64,000 nt of DNA from CAVTUU01 sp045804965 (lineage in GTDB: Bacteria > Chloroflexota > Chloroflexia > Thermomicrobiales > UBA6265), in the NCBI GenBank assembly GCA_045804965.1, contig JBJMMD010000036.1, forward strand, positions 30,736 through 94,735. Reading direction: 5' to 3'. The position numbers and the translations under genes are program-made. This document shows positions 10,900 to 19,689 of this stretch, one piece after another. The notes below the pieces were generated by a model. That model was not told the DNA's origin, did not search any database, and saw nothing but the letters and a program-made list of their open reading frames with translations. Each line of letters starts with the position of its first letter. Position 1 is the stretch's first letter.

Positions 10900-12087
10900 T
10901 TAGTCCTGTCGGGCGGCAATTTGGGCGACAGCATCGACCAGTCCATCGACTTCGTCTTCTGTGTTCCACCAGCTATTTGACACGCGAGCCACGGTCGGAC
11001 CCGGAGCGTATTCGACATAACGAATGGTATAACCCGTCGATTCGAGCGACTCCATGACGTCGCGTGGATGCATGCCATCAACGTTGAAACAAACGATGCC
11101 GGCCATTTGGTCGCGCGGCGTGATGATCGTGACGCCGTCAACTGCATTCAGTCCAGACCAACATCGTTGCCCAAGCGCCGCAACGCGGTCGTACATCCAA
11201 TCATGCCCAACCTCGTCTTCTAACCACGTTAACGTCGCGAGTTGGGCGAGTAGGGCCGGCGTGTAGAACTCGCCAATTTCGAATCGCGCTGCCCCGGCAG
11301 CCGGAATGATGTACCCGCTCGGGTCGCTTTGCGCCATGCGGACATAGGTTGGCCGAATGTGTGTGAGGCGGTCCTGGCGGACATACAAGGCGCCGGTGCC
11401 GCCCGGCCCGCACAACCACTTTTGGCCGGAGATTGCGTACGTGTCGACGCCTGACTCCCGCAAGCGGGGGCGAATTTGACCAGCGGACTGCGCTGCGTCG
11501 ACGATCACGAGCAAACGGTGCCGGTGGGCGACGGCCGTGACTTCCTCAAGTGGGATCACGGCGCCGGTTGACCACATGATGTGCGAGAGCGCGATGGCGC
11601 GGGTGCGCGAGGTGATGAGCTCGCCGAGCACCGCGCCGAGGTCGCACTGGCCGTTGCCGATGTCGGCGTACCGCAGATTCACTCCAAAACGATGGGCAAT
11701 CAAGGTCAGCGGCGCGATCACGCCCGGATGTTCGAGGGTGGTGGTGATGATTTCGTCGCCTCGCCGCCAATCGAGTCCGAACAGGGAAATATTGATACCT
11801 TCTGTCGTGCTCCGCGTCAGCGCGATCTCCGACTCGTCTACTTCAAGCAACGACGCGAGACGAAAGCGGAGGCGCTGCCAGTCAGCTTTGATCCCTTCGT
11901 AGAGTCCCGGACCGATCCGGCCATGCTTGAGTTCCTTGGTCGCGGCTTCGGTCAAAGCGGCGACGGCGAGATCGGGAAGCGGCCCGTTGGTGCCGGCATT
12001 GAAATATCCCGTCCGGAAAACGGCGGGCAGATGCGCCCGCACCTCGTCGACTTTTGGATCTGTTCTGACCGAGCCGGCAATCGCCAC
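10900..12087 (-). CDS. Class V aminotransferase family PLP enzyme
   Basis: 395-residue PLP-dependent enzyme of the class V aminotransferase/cysteine desulfurase superfamily. Visible features are YFNAGTNGPLP at the N-terminus, the ALTRSTTEGIN phosphate-binding segment, TTLEHPGVIAPL, the VIVDAAQSAG segment carrying the PLP Asp, and SGQKWLCGPGGTG carrying the Schiff-base Lys. No active-site Cys loop typical of IscS/NifS was seen, so an aminotransferase, lyase or isopenicillin-N-epimerase-like role is more likely than desulfuration. The start is GTG with GAGG upstream. The gene lies between the Cys/Met lyase and the creatininase-like gene, with short gaps on both sides. Confidence 0.9.
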   Translation of the reverse strand: MAIAGSVRTDPKVDEVRAHLPAVFRTGYFNAGTNGPLPDLAVAALTEAATKELKHGRIGPGLYEGIKADWQRLRFRLASLLEVDESEIALTRSTTEGINISLFGLDWRRGDEIITTTLEHPGVIAPLTLIAHRFGVNLRYADIGNGQCDLGAVLGELITSRTRAIALSHIMWSTGAVIPLEEVTAVAHRHRLLVIVDAAQSAGQIRPRLRESGVDTYAISGQKWLCGPGGTGALYVRQDRLTHIRPTYVRMAQSDPSGYIIPAAGAARFEIGEFYTPALLAQLATLTWLEDEVGHDWMYDRVAALGQRCWSGLNAVDGVTIITPRDQMAGIVCFNVDGMHPRDVMESLESTGYTIRYVEYAPGPTVARVSNSWWNTEDEVDGLVDAVAQIAARQD

Positions 12088-12102
12088 CTTCGACGTCCTC
12101 TC

Positions 12103-13317
12103 CTATTCATGTTTCGCGCCGACGCAGGTTGCGTCGAGCGCTTGCTCGAGATCCATGATGATGTCCTCGACATCTTCGATGCCCACGGAAAGCCGGACCA
12201 ACCCGTCACTGATCCCGATCTCGGCGCGCTGTTCCGGCGTGAGCGCCCTGTGTGATGAGCTCGGCGGCGAGAGCACGAGACTGAACACGTCGCCGAGCGT
12301 CGTGGCTGGCACGCAGATTCTCAATGCCTCCATAAACCGGAAGACCTGTTCCTTGCCGGCGTCCGCGATCTCAAACGAGACCATCCCACCGCGGAGATCA
12401 GAGTTGAATTGCGCGTCAGCGGGGCCGGGCTCGCTCAGGCCGGGATAATGCACCGTGGAAATTCGAGGATGTTCCGTGAGCCAAGCGGCGATTGTGGCCG
12501 CGTTTTCCGATTGCCGTGGCACCCGCAGCGAAAGCGTTTTGAGGCCACGCAGCGTGAGCCACGACTCGAAGGGCCCGAGAATTGCGCCAGTGAGTTTGTT
12601 GAGCTCCCGCAGCTCCGCCGCACGGGCCCAATCCGTGGCTACGACGCCGCCAGTGACATCGCCATGGCCGCCCAGATACTTGGTCGACGAGTGGACGATA
12701 GAGTCGACTGCGAATCGGACGGGATTGACCAACAACGGCGTCGCAAACGTGTTGTCGCATATGACCCGGGCTTTGCGGGCATGAGCGATGTCGACGATCG
12801 CGGCGATGTCCGCGACTCGCATGAGTGGATTTGAGATCGTTTCAAAGAGAACGACGCGTGGTTTGAGTTCCTCCACCGTCCTGGCGACAGTTTCTAAGTC
12901 CAGGATATCGACAAACGTCGTTTTCACTCCTAGCGTAGCGAAGAGATTGGTGAGGACCGCGTAGGTTGCGCCGTACACATCGCGGGCGGCGACGACTCGG
13001 TTACCGGCCTGAACTTCATTCAAAATCGCGGCGTGGACCGCTGCCATTCCGGAGGCAAACGCCACCGATTCGTCGGTTCCTTCGAGATTGGCGACAGCCT
13101 CTTCGAATGCGCGCGTTGTCGGATTTCCATAACGGGTGTAGACATAGCCTTCGCGGTCGTTGCCGAATATGGCATCGAGATCATCCGTTGAGTCATATGA
13201 AAACGACGAAGACAGGTAAATCGGCGTTGTCGTAGGGGTGAAGTCGGGTCGCGGCGCGCGTTCGCCGGCGTGAACCGCGCGCGTTGTGAACCCACGAGTA
13301 CCCTCGGAATCAGGCAT
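12103..13317 (-). CDS. Cys/Met metabolism PLP-dependent lyase/synthase (trans-sulfuration family)
   Basis: 404-residue fold-type I PLP enzyme of the Cys/Met metabolism family (cystathionine gamma-synthase, gamma-lyase, methionine gamma-lyase). Conserved segments are TRAVHAGER, YVYTRYGNPTTRAFE, FASGMAAVHA, DNTFATPLLVNPV and the Schiff-base Lys in VHSSTKYLGGHGDVTGG. The start at 13317 was chosen over an upstream Met because of an AGGAG about 10 nt before it. The exact reaction (synthase or lyase) cannot be told from sequence by eye. It is the promoter-proximal gene of the minus-strand operon. The short gap to the divergent ADP-ribosylglycohydrolase gene must carry both promoters. Confidence 0.92.
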   Translation of the reverse strand: MPDSEGTRGFTTRAVHAGERAPRPDFTPTTTPIYLSSSFSYDSTDDLDAIFGNDREGYVYTRYGNPTTRAFEEAVANLEGTDESVAFASGMAAVHAAILNEVQAGNRVVAARDVYGATYAVLTNLFATLGVKTTFVDILDLETVARTVEELKPRVVLFETISNPLMRVADIAAIVDIAHARKARVICDNTFATPLLVNPVRFAVDSIVHSSTKYLGGHGDVTGGVVATDWARAAELRELNKLTGAILGPFESWLTLRGLKTLSLRVPRQSENAATIAAWLTEHPRISTVHYPGLSEPGPADAQFNSDLRGGMVSFEIADAGKEQVFRFMEALRICVPATTLGDVFSLVLSPPSSSHRALTPEQRAEIGISDGLVRLSVGIEDVEDIIMDLEQALDATCVGAKHE

Positions 13318-13478
13318 TGATAATCGAAATCTCCTCGGCGGGAAGGTTTTCAATAACCGAGGCGTTGCGGGCAACGTGACTCGGCTGAAGCAGTCTAGAA
13401 GTTGAAACGCCGAGCGTCAAACTTGCTATTGTCGGCGATCACAATTTGTTCTTTACGAACCGAAACGAGGTGCCTCAG

Positions 13479-14477
13479 GTGCGTTCTATCGTCAATCAAG
13501 ATCGATTCTTGGGCACGTTGCTTGGTTTGGCCATTGGCGATGCGCTCGGCATGCCGTTTTCTGGCCTGTCCGGTGATCAAATTATGGCCTGCGCTGGCTA
13601 CGTCGATCGCTATCACAGTCGCACCCTCGACGATGGGGTGGAAGTCAAACCAGGAGAATTCACCGACGAGTCGGAGATCGCCCTTTGCATCGTCGAATCG
13701 TTAACGACCAATCAAGGCGAGCTCGACGCCGACAATATCGGGGCGCGACTGTTGTTCTTGGCGCGTGGCGAGTCGCGGCGGTGGATGTCAGACGACACTT
13801 TGACCACGATCGACCTTGCGGAAACGACGATGGACTTCCGCGTGCCGATCGACGAGGACGGTCCAGCAACCGGGGACGTTGCCGCCCGCGGCGTGCCGAT
13901 TGGACTGTTACATTCAATTGGCGCCTTCGATCCCGAGCCGCTGCGCGCGGACGCGGAGCTTGTCACTCGCCTCACACATGGCAGTCCGGCCGCTATCGCC
14001 GGAACGACAGCGGTCGCGTTTGGCGTGCAGCTCGCGGCGAAAGGCGCCCCTCATGCGATCGCATGGGCAAGAGAGACAGCAGCATTTCTCGGCTCAGGTG
14101 AATTGGCCGATCGCCTGTTGCTCGCGACTGAACTTGCAAATTCAGATGTCGGAGCCAATGAAGCGCTGTCGCGTATCGGTTTGAGCGCGGCAATGCCGGA
14201 CGCGGTCGCCTCGGCGTTCTATGTTGCCATGACCTCAAACTCATTCGAGGACGCAATATTCATGGCGGTGAATGCAGGCGGGGCAACAGACACACGAGGC
14301 GCGCTGGTGGGAGCGTTGAAGGGGACCGAGGTGGGCGCGAACGGCATTCCGCAACGGCTCATCGACGGGTTGGAAAGCCGCATCTATGTGTCGCTCGCCG
14401 CGCCCTGGTTCCATAAAGTGGCGCTTCGGCGTCGAGGCGCCGTGATCGATTTGCGGCCTACACGAGAAGGCGAATAG
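13479..14477 (+). CDS. ADP-ribosylglycohydrolase (DraG/ARH) family protein
   Basis: About 332 residues with the all-helical ADP-ribosylglycohydrolase pattern. It begins FLGTLLGLAIGDALGMPF and ends with the diagnostic block FMAVNAGGATDTRGALVGALKG. Family members use two Mg ions to remove ADP-ribose from proteins or small molecules. The usual metal motifs are altered: the T-D-D motif reads FTDESE, and GGDTDT reads GGATDT, so one Asp ligand is Ala. Activity may be reduced or the substrate different. The GTG at 13479 has GAGG eight bases upstream and is preferred over a TTG at 13446 without a ribosome site. The gene is divergent from the trans-sulfuration gene. Confidence 0.88.
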   Translation: MRSIVNQDRFLGTLLGLAIGDALGMPFSGLSGDQIMACAGYVDRYHSRTLDDGVEVKPGEFTDESEIALCIVESLTTNQGELDADNIGARLLFLARGESRRWMSDDTLTTIDLAETTMDFRVPIDEDGPATGDVAARGVPIGLLHSIGAFDPEPLRADAELVTRLTHGSPAAIAGTTAVAFGVQLAAKGAPHAIAWARETAAFLGSGELADRLLLATELANSDVGANEALSRIGLSAAMPDAVASAFYVAMTSNSFEDAIFMAVNAGGATDTRGALVGALKGTEVGANGIPQRLIDGLESRIYVSLAAPWFHKVALRRRGAVIDLRPTREGE

Positions 14478-14488
14478 TCGGGTTTGTC

Positions 14489-15097
14489 CTACTCGATGAA
14501 GCGTTCTTCTTTCATAAAGTCGGCGCTGTTGTTGTAGCCGTATTGCTCCCAGAAACCGAGCTTGTCGTCCGCAAGAAATTCGATTGCCCTCAGCCACTTG
14601 GCGCTCTTCCACGCGTACCGACTCGGCACAATGACACGAAGCGGGAAGCCATGCTCCGGCGTGAGGTCCTCGCCGTCATGTTTTAAAGCAAGGAGAGCGT
14701 TCTCCTCAGCGAACACTTCGATGGGGACGTTCGAGGTGTATCCGCCTTCGGCATGAAAGAGGACATGGCGAGCATCGGCCCTCACCCCGGCAGCGTCCAA
14801 GATGAACCGAGATGAAACGCCTTCCCAATCATTGTCGAGCTTGCTCCACCGTGTCACGCAATGCATGTCCGCGTCGACGGTGACGCGGGGCAGTGCGAGA
14901 AACTGCTCCCAAGAGTAATGAAGTTCCTGCTCCACCAGCCCGAAAACCCGAAAGTCCCACGTCACCGGGTCAAACGCCGGGACCGAGCCGTAATGGAGGA
15001 CCGGCCATCGTTCAGTCAGGAACTGACCTGGCGGGATTCGCTGGGCGACCTCGGGCGCAAACTGCGGGCGCTTTAACCCGGTCGATCGAAATGTCAT
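14489..15097 (-). CDS. Sulfite oxidase-like molybdopterin oxidoreductase (catalytic domain)
   Basis: 202-residue protein with the sulfite oxidase-type molybdopterin fold, the short single-domain form related to YuiH and MsrP-like enzymes. The Mo-ligating Cys is in DADMHCVTRWSKLDN near residue 79. Other family marks are PVLHYGSVPAFD, WEGVSSRFILDAAG, the TPEHGFPLRVIVPSRYAWK block and the WLRAIEFLADD ending. There is no signal peptide or dimerisation domain. The start is fixed by GGAGG five bases before ATG 15097. A longer ORF would overlap the upstream GNAT gene. Substrate and electron partner are unknown. Confidence 0.9.
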   Translation of the reverse strand: MTFRSTGLKRPQFAPEVAQRIPPGQFLTERWPVLHYGSVPAFDPVTWDFRVFGLVEQELHYSWEQFLALPRVTVDADMHCVTRWSKLDNDWEGVSSRFILDAAGVRADARHVLFHAEGGYTSNVPIEVFAEENALLALKHDGEDLTPEHGFPLRVIVPSRYAWKSAKWLRAIEFLADDKLGFWEQYGYNNSADFMKEERFIE

Positions 15098-15189
15098 GAC
15101 TTCCTCCGGAACGCGATTAATCAAATGCAGTGCTGGGTCGCGGCCGGCATTGAGTATACGCGGCGTTTCAAGGCCAACGAAAAACAGAC

Positions 15190-15747
15190 CTAGGTTGTGC
15201 CTCGAAGTGCCGAAGGCCATCGTTGCTCGAATTCGTCATCTAATATCGACATCGCCAGTTGATCGTGACGCTTGCCATCGAAGAAGAGATCTTGCCGGAG
15301 CGTGCCTTCGGTGACAAAGCCAACTTTCTGATAGCTGCGGATCGCGGCATGATTGTCCGACAGGACGGTCAAGGAAACGCGGTGCAAGTTTCGTTGCCGA
15401 AACAAATACCCGAGGAGGGCAACCATGGCGTCGACGCCATAGCCGCGCCCGCGCGCTTCTCGCTCGCCAATCAGAATCATGACTTCGGCCGACCGTTCCC
15501 GGACCGAGAGCCGTTCAAATTCGATCCGGCCGATCGCCTCGCCGATGGGATTTTCAATGATGAAATAGCCGGCGGTATCGAAAATCGCGAAGCGGCCGTC
15601 CAGGTCCGCCTCAAACTGGCGCTCGATCACAAGCGGCTGCGGACTAGCCCAAAAACGCGTGATTGCCGCGTCGTCCGCCCAGCGACGCAGCGCGTCGAGG
15701 TCGGCCTGAGTAATTGGACGAAGCCGAACGAGCTCACCTTCGATCAT
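15190..15747 (-). CDS. GNAT family N-acetyltransferase
   Basis: 185-residue acetyltransferase of the RimJ/RimL-like GNAT group. It has the VRLRPITQADLDALRRWADD N-terminus, the acetyl-CoA-binding pattern EREARGRGYGVDAM (Q/R-x-x-G-x-G/A type), VALLGYLFRQRNLHRVSLTV, and the NHAAIRSYQKVGFVTEGTLRQ ending typical of the family. The ATG at 15747 or the GTG two codons upstream is the likely start. An upstream ATG at 15786 would run into the CIRCE operator. The gene is divergent from dnaJ, so the shared intergenic region may let HrcA influence both. The acceptor substrate is unknown. Confidence 0.9.
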   Translation of the reverse strand: MIEGELVRLRPITQADLDALRRWADDAAITRFWASPQPLVIERQFEADLDGRFAIFDTAGYFIIENPIGEAIGRIEFERLSVRERSAEVMILIGEREARGRGYGVDAMVALLGYLFRQRNLHRVSLTVLSDNHAAIRSYQKVGFVTEGTLRQDLFFDGKRHDQLAMSILDDEFEQRWPSALRGTT

Positions 15748-15779
15748 CTCCACACCTTCGCCTCGACAGCGCCGGGACT

Positions 15780-15806
15780 TTAGCACTCATGGGTAGAGAG
15801 TGCTAG
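15780..15806. promoter_or_regulatory. CIRCE operator (HrcA-binding site)
   Basis: The sequence TTAGCACTC (15780-15788), nine spacer bases and GAGTGCTAG (15798-15806) match the CIRCE inverted repeat consensus TTAGCACTC-N9-GAGTGCTAA at all but the last base. CIRCE is the operator of the heat-shock repressor HrcA, which controls chaperone genes. It sits 6 nt before the -35 box of the dnaJ promoter and 33 nt before the GNAT start on the other strand. Confidence 0.95.
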
Positions 15807-15812
15807 AATTCC

Positions 15813-15840
15813 TTGACTCCAGGCACACGGCCACTATACT
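15813..15840 (+). promoter_or_regulatory. Sigma-70-type promoter of dnaJ
   Basis: TTGACT (15813-15818) and TATACT (15835-15840) are separated by 16 nt, close to the housekeeping consensus. The predicted start near 15847 leaves a leader of about 109 nt before the dnaJ ATG. The CIRCE operator lies immediately upstream, consistent with heat-shock derepression through HrcA. Confidence 0.8.
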
Positions 15841-15955
15841 TCGCAGACGGGCATTTGACCCTTACGAACTTGCTTTGTTGCCCCGCACGCGGCGGTTTCG
15901 ATTCGCGATCAGAACCGCCTTCGATGGTAGTTTCTCAGCGATCGTCCGAGAGAGC

Positions 15956-17074
15956 ATGGCCGATAAACGAGATTATTATGAGGTGCTGGGCGTTAGCCGG
16001 GCGGCGACTGCGGAAGAACTGAAGCGCGCTTATCGCCGGCTCGCGCGAGAGTACCACCCAGACGTCAATCGCAACGACGGGGCCGAAGAACGCTTCAAAG
16101 AACTCAGCGAAGCGTACGAAGTGTTGTCCGACCCCGACCGCCGAGCATCGTACGATCGCTTCGGGCACGCCGCGAATGGCGGTGGCTTTGGCGATCCGTT
16201 TGGATTTGGCAGCTCGCCGTTCGGCGACCTCTTCGAGAGCTTTTTCGGAGGGGTGACATCGAGACGCCGATCAGCCCCCGCTCGCGGCGCCGATCTCCAG
16301 GTCACCGTCGACTTGACCTTCGAAGAAGCGGTTTTCGGCGTTGAGAAACAAGTCGAAATCACCCGCCAAGAAACCTGTGAGAGTTGCCATGGGACAAAGA
16401 TGCGGGACGGCAAGGAGTCGCCGCGTTGTTCCACGTGCGGTGGATCGGGTGAAGTTCGCCGAGTCCAACAAACGATTCTTGGTCAGTTCATGACGTCGGC
16501 GCCATGTTCGACATGTCGAGGTGAGGGCGTGACGATCACCGACCCTTGCCCTACCTGCCGGGGTCGCGGCCGGGTGACGTGGCCGCGGACGATCAACGTT
16601 ACAATCCCCGCGGGCATCGACGATGGTGTGAAGCTGCGCTTGACTGGACAGGGCGAAGCGAGCGTTCAGGGCGGTCAGGCGGGCGATCTCTACGTATTGG
16701 TTCGCGTTGGTCCCCACAAACTCTTCACGCGCCAAGGCAAGCAGATTCTCGTCCAAATTGGGGTGAATGTTGCCCAAGCCGCTCTGGGGGATGAAATCGA
16801 GATCGATACGCTCGAGGGGCCCGTGGCATTCAAGCTACCGGCCGGAACGCAGTCTGGCCAACAGTTCCGGCTCCGAAACAAGGGCGTTCCCGATGTGCGC
16901 GGTGGCGATCGCGGCGATCAAATCGTGACCGTCCATGTGATGACACCGAAGCAGCTCAGCACAGAGCAGCGGGCGATTTTCGAACAACTCGGCAAAACGC
17001 TCGGCGACAAAATTACCCATCAGCCCGCACAACGAGGTTTCTTCGACAAGATCAAGGACGCGTTTGGCGTTTAG
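15956..17074 (+). CDS. dnaJ: Chaperone protein DnaJ
   Basis: Full-length class I DnaJ, 372 residues. The J domain (residues about 3-70) begins DKRDYYEVLGVSR and contains the HPD triad in AREYHPDVNRND. A Gly/Phe-rich linker follows (GFGDPFGFGSSPFGDLF). Next come the four zinc-finger repeats CESCHGTK, CSTCGGSG, CSTCRGEG and CPTCRGRG, then the two C-terminal substrate-binding domains. It stimulates the DnaK ATPase and delivers unfolded proteins. dnaK and grpE are not adjacent. The gene stands alone behind its own CIRCE-controlled promoter. The upstream in-frame extension to 15800 is rejected because it runs through the promoter. It converges on the ABC permease gene with a 4 nt gap. Confidence 0.98.
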   Translation: MADKRDYYEVLGVSRAATAEELKRAYRRLAREYHPDVNRNDGAEERFKELSEAYEVLSDPDRRASYDRFGHAANGGGFGDPFGFGSSPFGDLFESFFGGVTSRRRSAPARGADLQVTVDLTFEEAVFGVEKQVEITRQETCESCHGTKMRDGKESPRCSTCGGSGEVRRVQQTILGQFMTSAPCSTCRGEGVTITDPCPTCRGRGRVTWPRTINVTIPAGIDDGVKLRLTGQGEASVQGGQAGDLYVLVRVGPHKLFTRQGKQILVQIGVNVAQAALGDEIEIDTLEGPVAFKLPAGTQSGQQFRLRNKGVPDVRGGDRGDQIVTVHVMTPKQLSTEQRAIFEQLGKTLGDKITHQPAQRGFFDKIKDAFGV

Positions 17075-17078
17075 ACGC

Positions 17079-18797
17079 CTAGACACCATCCCTGATCAAG
17101 CGGGCAACCGACTCAATCCCAGCTGCGACGGTGACCGCGACGACTCCGATTGCGATGCACGCGCTAACCACGACAAGGGGCCACCCTAAGATCGCCACTC
17201 CGGCGACGTGCCAAGCGAGTGCCCCATTCAGCGATGTCGGCGGATCAATTGTAAACAGAACAATTCGCCCGATTGCGATCGCGGAGAAGATTCCAAACGC
17301 CGCACCAGCGAAAATATCAACGATGCGGCCGGTAAAAGACGTCGATCTCTGCACATGGTCGGCATCAAAGACTGGCGAGAGCGCAGAGACTGCGCAATCG
17401 ATCAGCACATAACCTGCGGCGGCCCAAGCGACGATCGCGACCATGCCCAGAAGCTGATGAGCCGACGAATGACGGCTCATCGTCACGATGAGCGTCGCAG
17501 CTTCCGCTGCGGCGAAGACGGGGATGAAGGCGGCAATGGCCTTCGCCAGAAATATCCGACGAGGGCGAACAGGCGCGGCCCGCACTAATTCCCAGTTTCT
17601 TCCTTCTGTGCCAAATGAGTAAATCGAAATGCCCAAGGAAGCGCCCCACGGGAGTAACGCGAGGGGGGCATTCTGCATCCACACATGGAGGTCCCCGCCT
17701 GGGCTATTGCGTTGTTGATGGCTGAGCACGATCGTATAGACGGCCACCATCCCGACCGGCCAGATCGCGCCGCTGAGCCGGCGAAGATCCCGAAACATGA
17801 CCAGCCACTCTTTGAGCACAATCCCACCTAAGTCTTGTGGGAGCCAAGAAATCGCGCGGGACGATGCAGAGGCAATTGGACGTCGCGGGCGAGCCGACTG
17901 GAGGCCGCGTACTTTTGCGTAGCCGATAGTGAAGGTGCCGGCGAATACGCGATAGGAATAGAACGAGCAGAGTGCGACCGCGGATACAAACGCAAAGCCG
18001 GAAACCGCAACAGCCCCAAGGTTATACGTTGCCGCGGACGCAAGTGCATGAGCGGCCCAGCCCGCTGGAGTGAGCGCGACGAGATCTCCGGCGGTTCCAA
18101 CATCGAGTGTGGGGCGCTGACCAAGTTGGACGTTGGCATCGGGCAGCAACAAACTCCAACAAGAGAATGCGCCCAACATGAGAATCAGAGCGCCGGGAAC
18201 GAGAATGAAACCTGACCGCTTTGGCGGGACATATCTCGTGACTACCGCCACAAACAAGACCGATATTGAAGTTGATGCCACCGAGGTCAAGACGAGAAAC
18301 GCGAGGGCAACGCCGAAGTAGAGCGCTCCGCCTCCCTGTGCTACGCCAAACGCAGTGACAAGCAAGACCATGACGAACCCAGTTGGGAGCGTCCCAACCA
18401 TCGCGTCAAGCAGTTTGCCGCCGTAGATAGCACTAAGCGGCAAGGGCAGGCTTATCAAGAAGGGCAAGTCTTGCGAGAGGTAGAAGGACTGCAGGGCTGT
18501 CGTCAAACAACAGACGAACCCAGCAATAACGATCAACGCAAGGACGCTGGCGAGCACGGATTCCGCGTCGTAGGCAGATGCCGAAGCGTCGAAAGCCTCA
18601 TAGAACGCCAAGAACAGTACCACGCCGACTGAGCCGATTGGAAATATAAACAAGGTCCACTTGCAAACCGCGGAAAGCCAACTTCGAGAGTTACCAATGT
18701 TGAATCGCCTGCGCCCAATGCGTGAGCGAGCTCCCATCAACACACGATAGGAACGGGCGGCGTTCGAAAATTCTCGCATCCCGGCAGCAGAGCTCAT
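17079..18797 (-). CDS. ABC-2-type exporter permease subunit
   Basis: Integral membrane protein of about 572 residues with some 11-12 hydrophobic segments, for example WTLFIFPIGSVGVVLFLAFY, VLASVLALIVIAGFVCCL, FILVPGALILMLGAFSCW and LVVVSACIAIGVVAVTVAAG. A basic N-terminus (GARSRIGRRR) fits the positive-inside rule. The start at 18797 overlaps the stop of the ATPase gene by ATGA, so the two subunits are translationally coupled. The 77-residue upstream extension is out-of-frame noise inside the ATPase gene. It resembles large export-type permeases, but the cargo is unknown. Confidence 0.85.
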   Translation of the reverse strand: MSSAAGMREFSNAARSYRVLMGARSRIGRRRFNIGNSRSWLSAVCKWTLFIFPIGSVGVVLFLAFYEAFDASASAYDAESVLASVLALIVIAGFVCCLTTALQSFYLSQDLPFLISLPLPLSAIYGGKLLDAMVGTLPTGFVMVLLVTAFGVAQGGGALYFGVALAFLVLTSVASTSISVLFVAVVTRYVPPKRSGFILVPGALILMLGAFSCWSLLLPDANVQLGQRPTLDVGTAGDLVALTPAGWAAHALASAATYNLGAVAVSGFAFVSAVALCSFYSYRVFAGTFTIGYAKVRGLQSARPRRPIASASSRAISWLPQDLGGIVLKEWLVMFRDLRRLSGAIWPVGMVAVYTIVLSHQQRNSPGGDLHVWMQNAPLALLPWGASLGISIYSFGTEGRNWELVRAAPVRPRRIFLAKAIAAFIPVFAAAEAATLIVTMSRHSSAHQLLGMVAIVAWAAAGYVLIDCAVSALSPVFDADHVQRSTSFTGRIVDIFAGAAFGIFSAIAIGRIVLFTIDPPTSLNGALAWHVAGVAILGWPLVVVSACIAIGVVAVTVAAGIESVARLIRDGV

Positions 18798-19561
18798 GAG
18801 ACAAGCGCACCAGCGTAGAGTTGGAGGTCTGGACGCCCGGCGCCGCCGGTCAATTCGAGGAACAAGTCTTCGAGCGAAGCATCCGGCATGAGGAGAGTTC
18901 GCCGAAGCTCCTCTACGGTGCCCACGGCGATCAGCCGACCGTCCTTGAGGATGCCCACGCGGTCGCACATGACTTCGGCGATTTCCAAAACGTGAGTAGT
19001 CATGAAGACGGTTGCGCCGCGATCGCAAATCTCGCGGAGCACAAGTTTCACCGTGCGCGCGCTGCGTGGGTCGAGCCCGTTCGTCGGCTCGTCGAGGAAT
19101 AGCACCTTAGGTTCATGGATAAGTACGCCCGAAATTGCGATCTTCTGCCGCATCCCCTGTGAGTAAGCTTCAATCAGGAGGTTTGCCGCTTCAGACAGCT
19201 CGAAGATTTCGAGGAGAGACTCCGCACGCTCGTCACGAATCTTGCGTGGCACGCCGTAAATATCCGCCATGAACCGGAGAAACTCCATCCCTGTGAGCTT
19301 CTCGTAAAGAAACGCCCTTTCGGCCACGTAGCCGATGTCCCGCTTGAGCGAGATCGGGTCCTTGCTGACATCATGTCCGGCAACGAACGCCGTTCCCGAG
19401 GTCGGGGGCATCAGCCCCGTGAGCATTTTGATCGTGCTGCTCTTGCCCGCACCATTAGGTCCGAGGAAAACGAACAGCTCACCGGGATTAACTGCAAAGG
19501 TTAATCCGCGGACGCCTTCGCCACCGGGGTAGTGCTTTGTTAGGCCACTTACCTCGATCAC
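18794..19561 (-). CDS. ABC transporter ATP-binding protein
   Basis: 255-residue nucleotide-binding subunit of an export-type ABC transporter. Walker A is GPNGAGKSST near residue 35, the Q-loop region contains IGYVAERAFLYEKLTGMEF, the signature is YSQGMRQK, Walker B is VLFLDEPTNGLD, and the switch His is in FMTTHVLEIAE. Translation starts with GTG (GTG ATC GAG). It is cotranscribed with the permease gene that it overlaps. CcmA-type ATPases of this layout drive export of drugs, lipids or peptides. Here no substrate gene is adjacent, so the cargo is undetermined. Confidence 0.96.
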   Translation of the reverse strand: MIEVSGLTKHYPGGEGVRGLTFAVNPGELFVFLGPNGAGKSSTIKMLTGLMPPTSGTAFVAGHDVSKDPISLKRDIGYVAERAFLYEKLTGMEFLRFMADIYGVPRKIRDERAESLLEIFELSEAANLLIEAYSQGMRQKIAISGVLIHEPKVLFLDEPTNGLDPRSARTVKLVLREICDRGATVFMTTHVLEIAEVMCDRVGILKDGRLIAVGTVEELRRTLLMPDASLEDLFLELTGGAGRPDLQLYAGALVS

Positions 19562-19689
19562 GCGTCGCAGATCCTTTCAAACGACGGAAGATTGGAGGTG
19601 GATACATTACGCTCACAACCAATCGTAGCGTATGTTGACGGCGTGGCTTTCGGCATCCCCCGAAAGTCAGGAGTACGGACAGCCTAACT

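Noticed and set aside
11581..12255. 224-codon plus-strand frame across the aminotransferase/lyase junction
   Set aside because: It is antisense to two real PLP-enzyme genes and has no recognisable motif or ribosome site.
15800..15955. 52-codon N-terminal extension of DnaJ
   Set aside because: It would translate the -10 box and leader. The J domain starts at MADKRDYYEVLG and the upstream residues are unlike any DnaJ.
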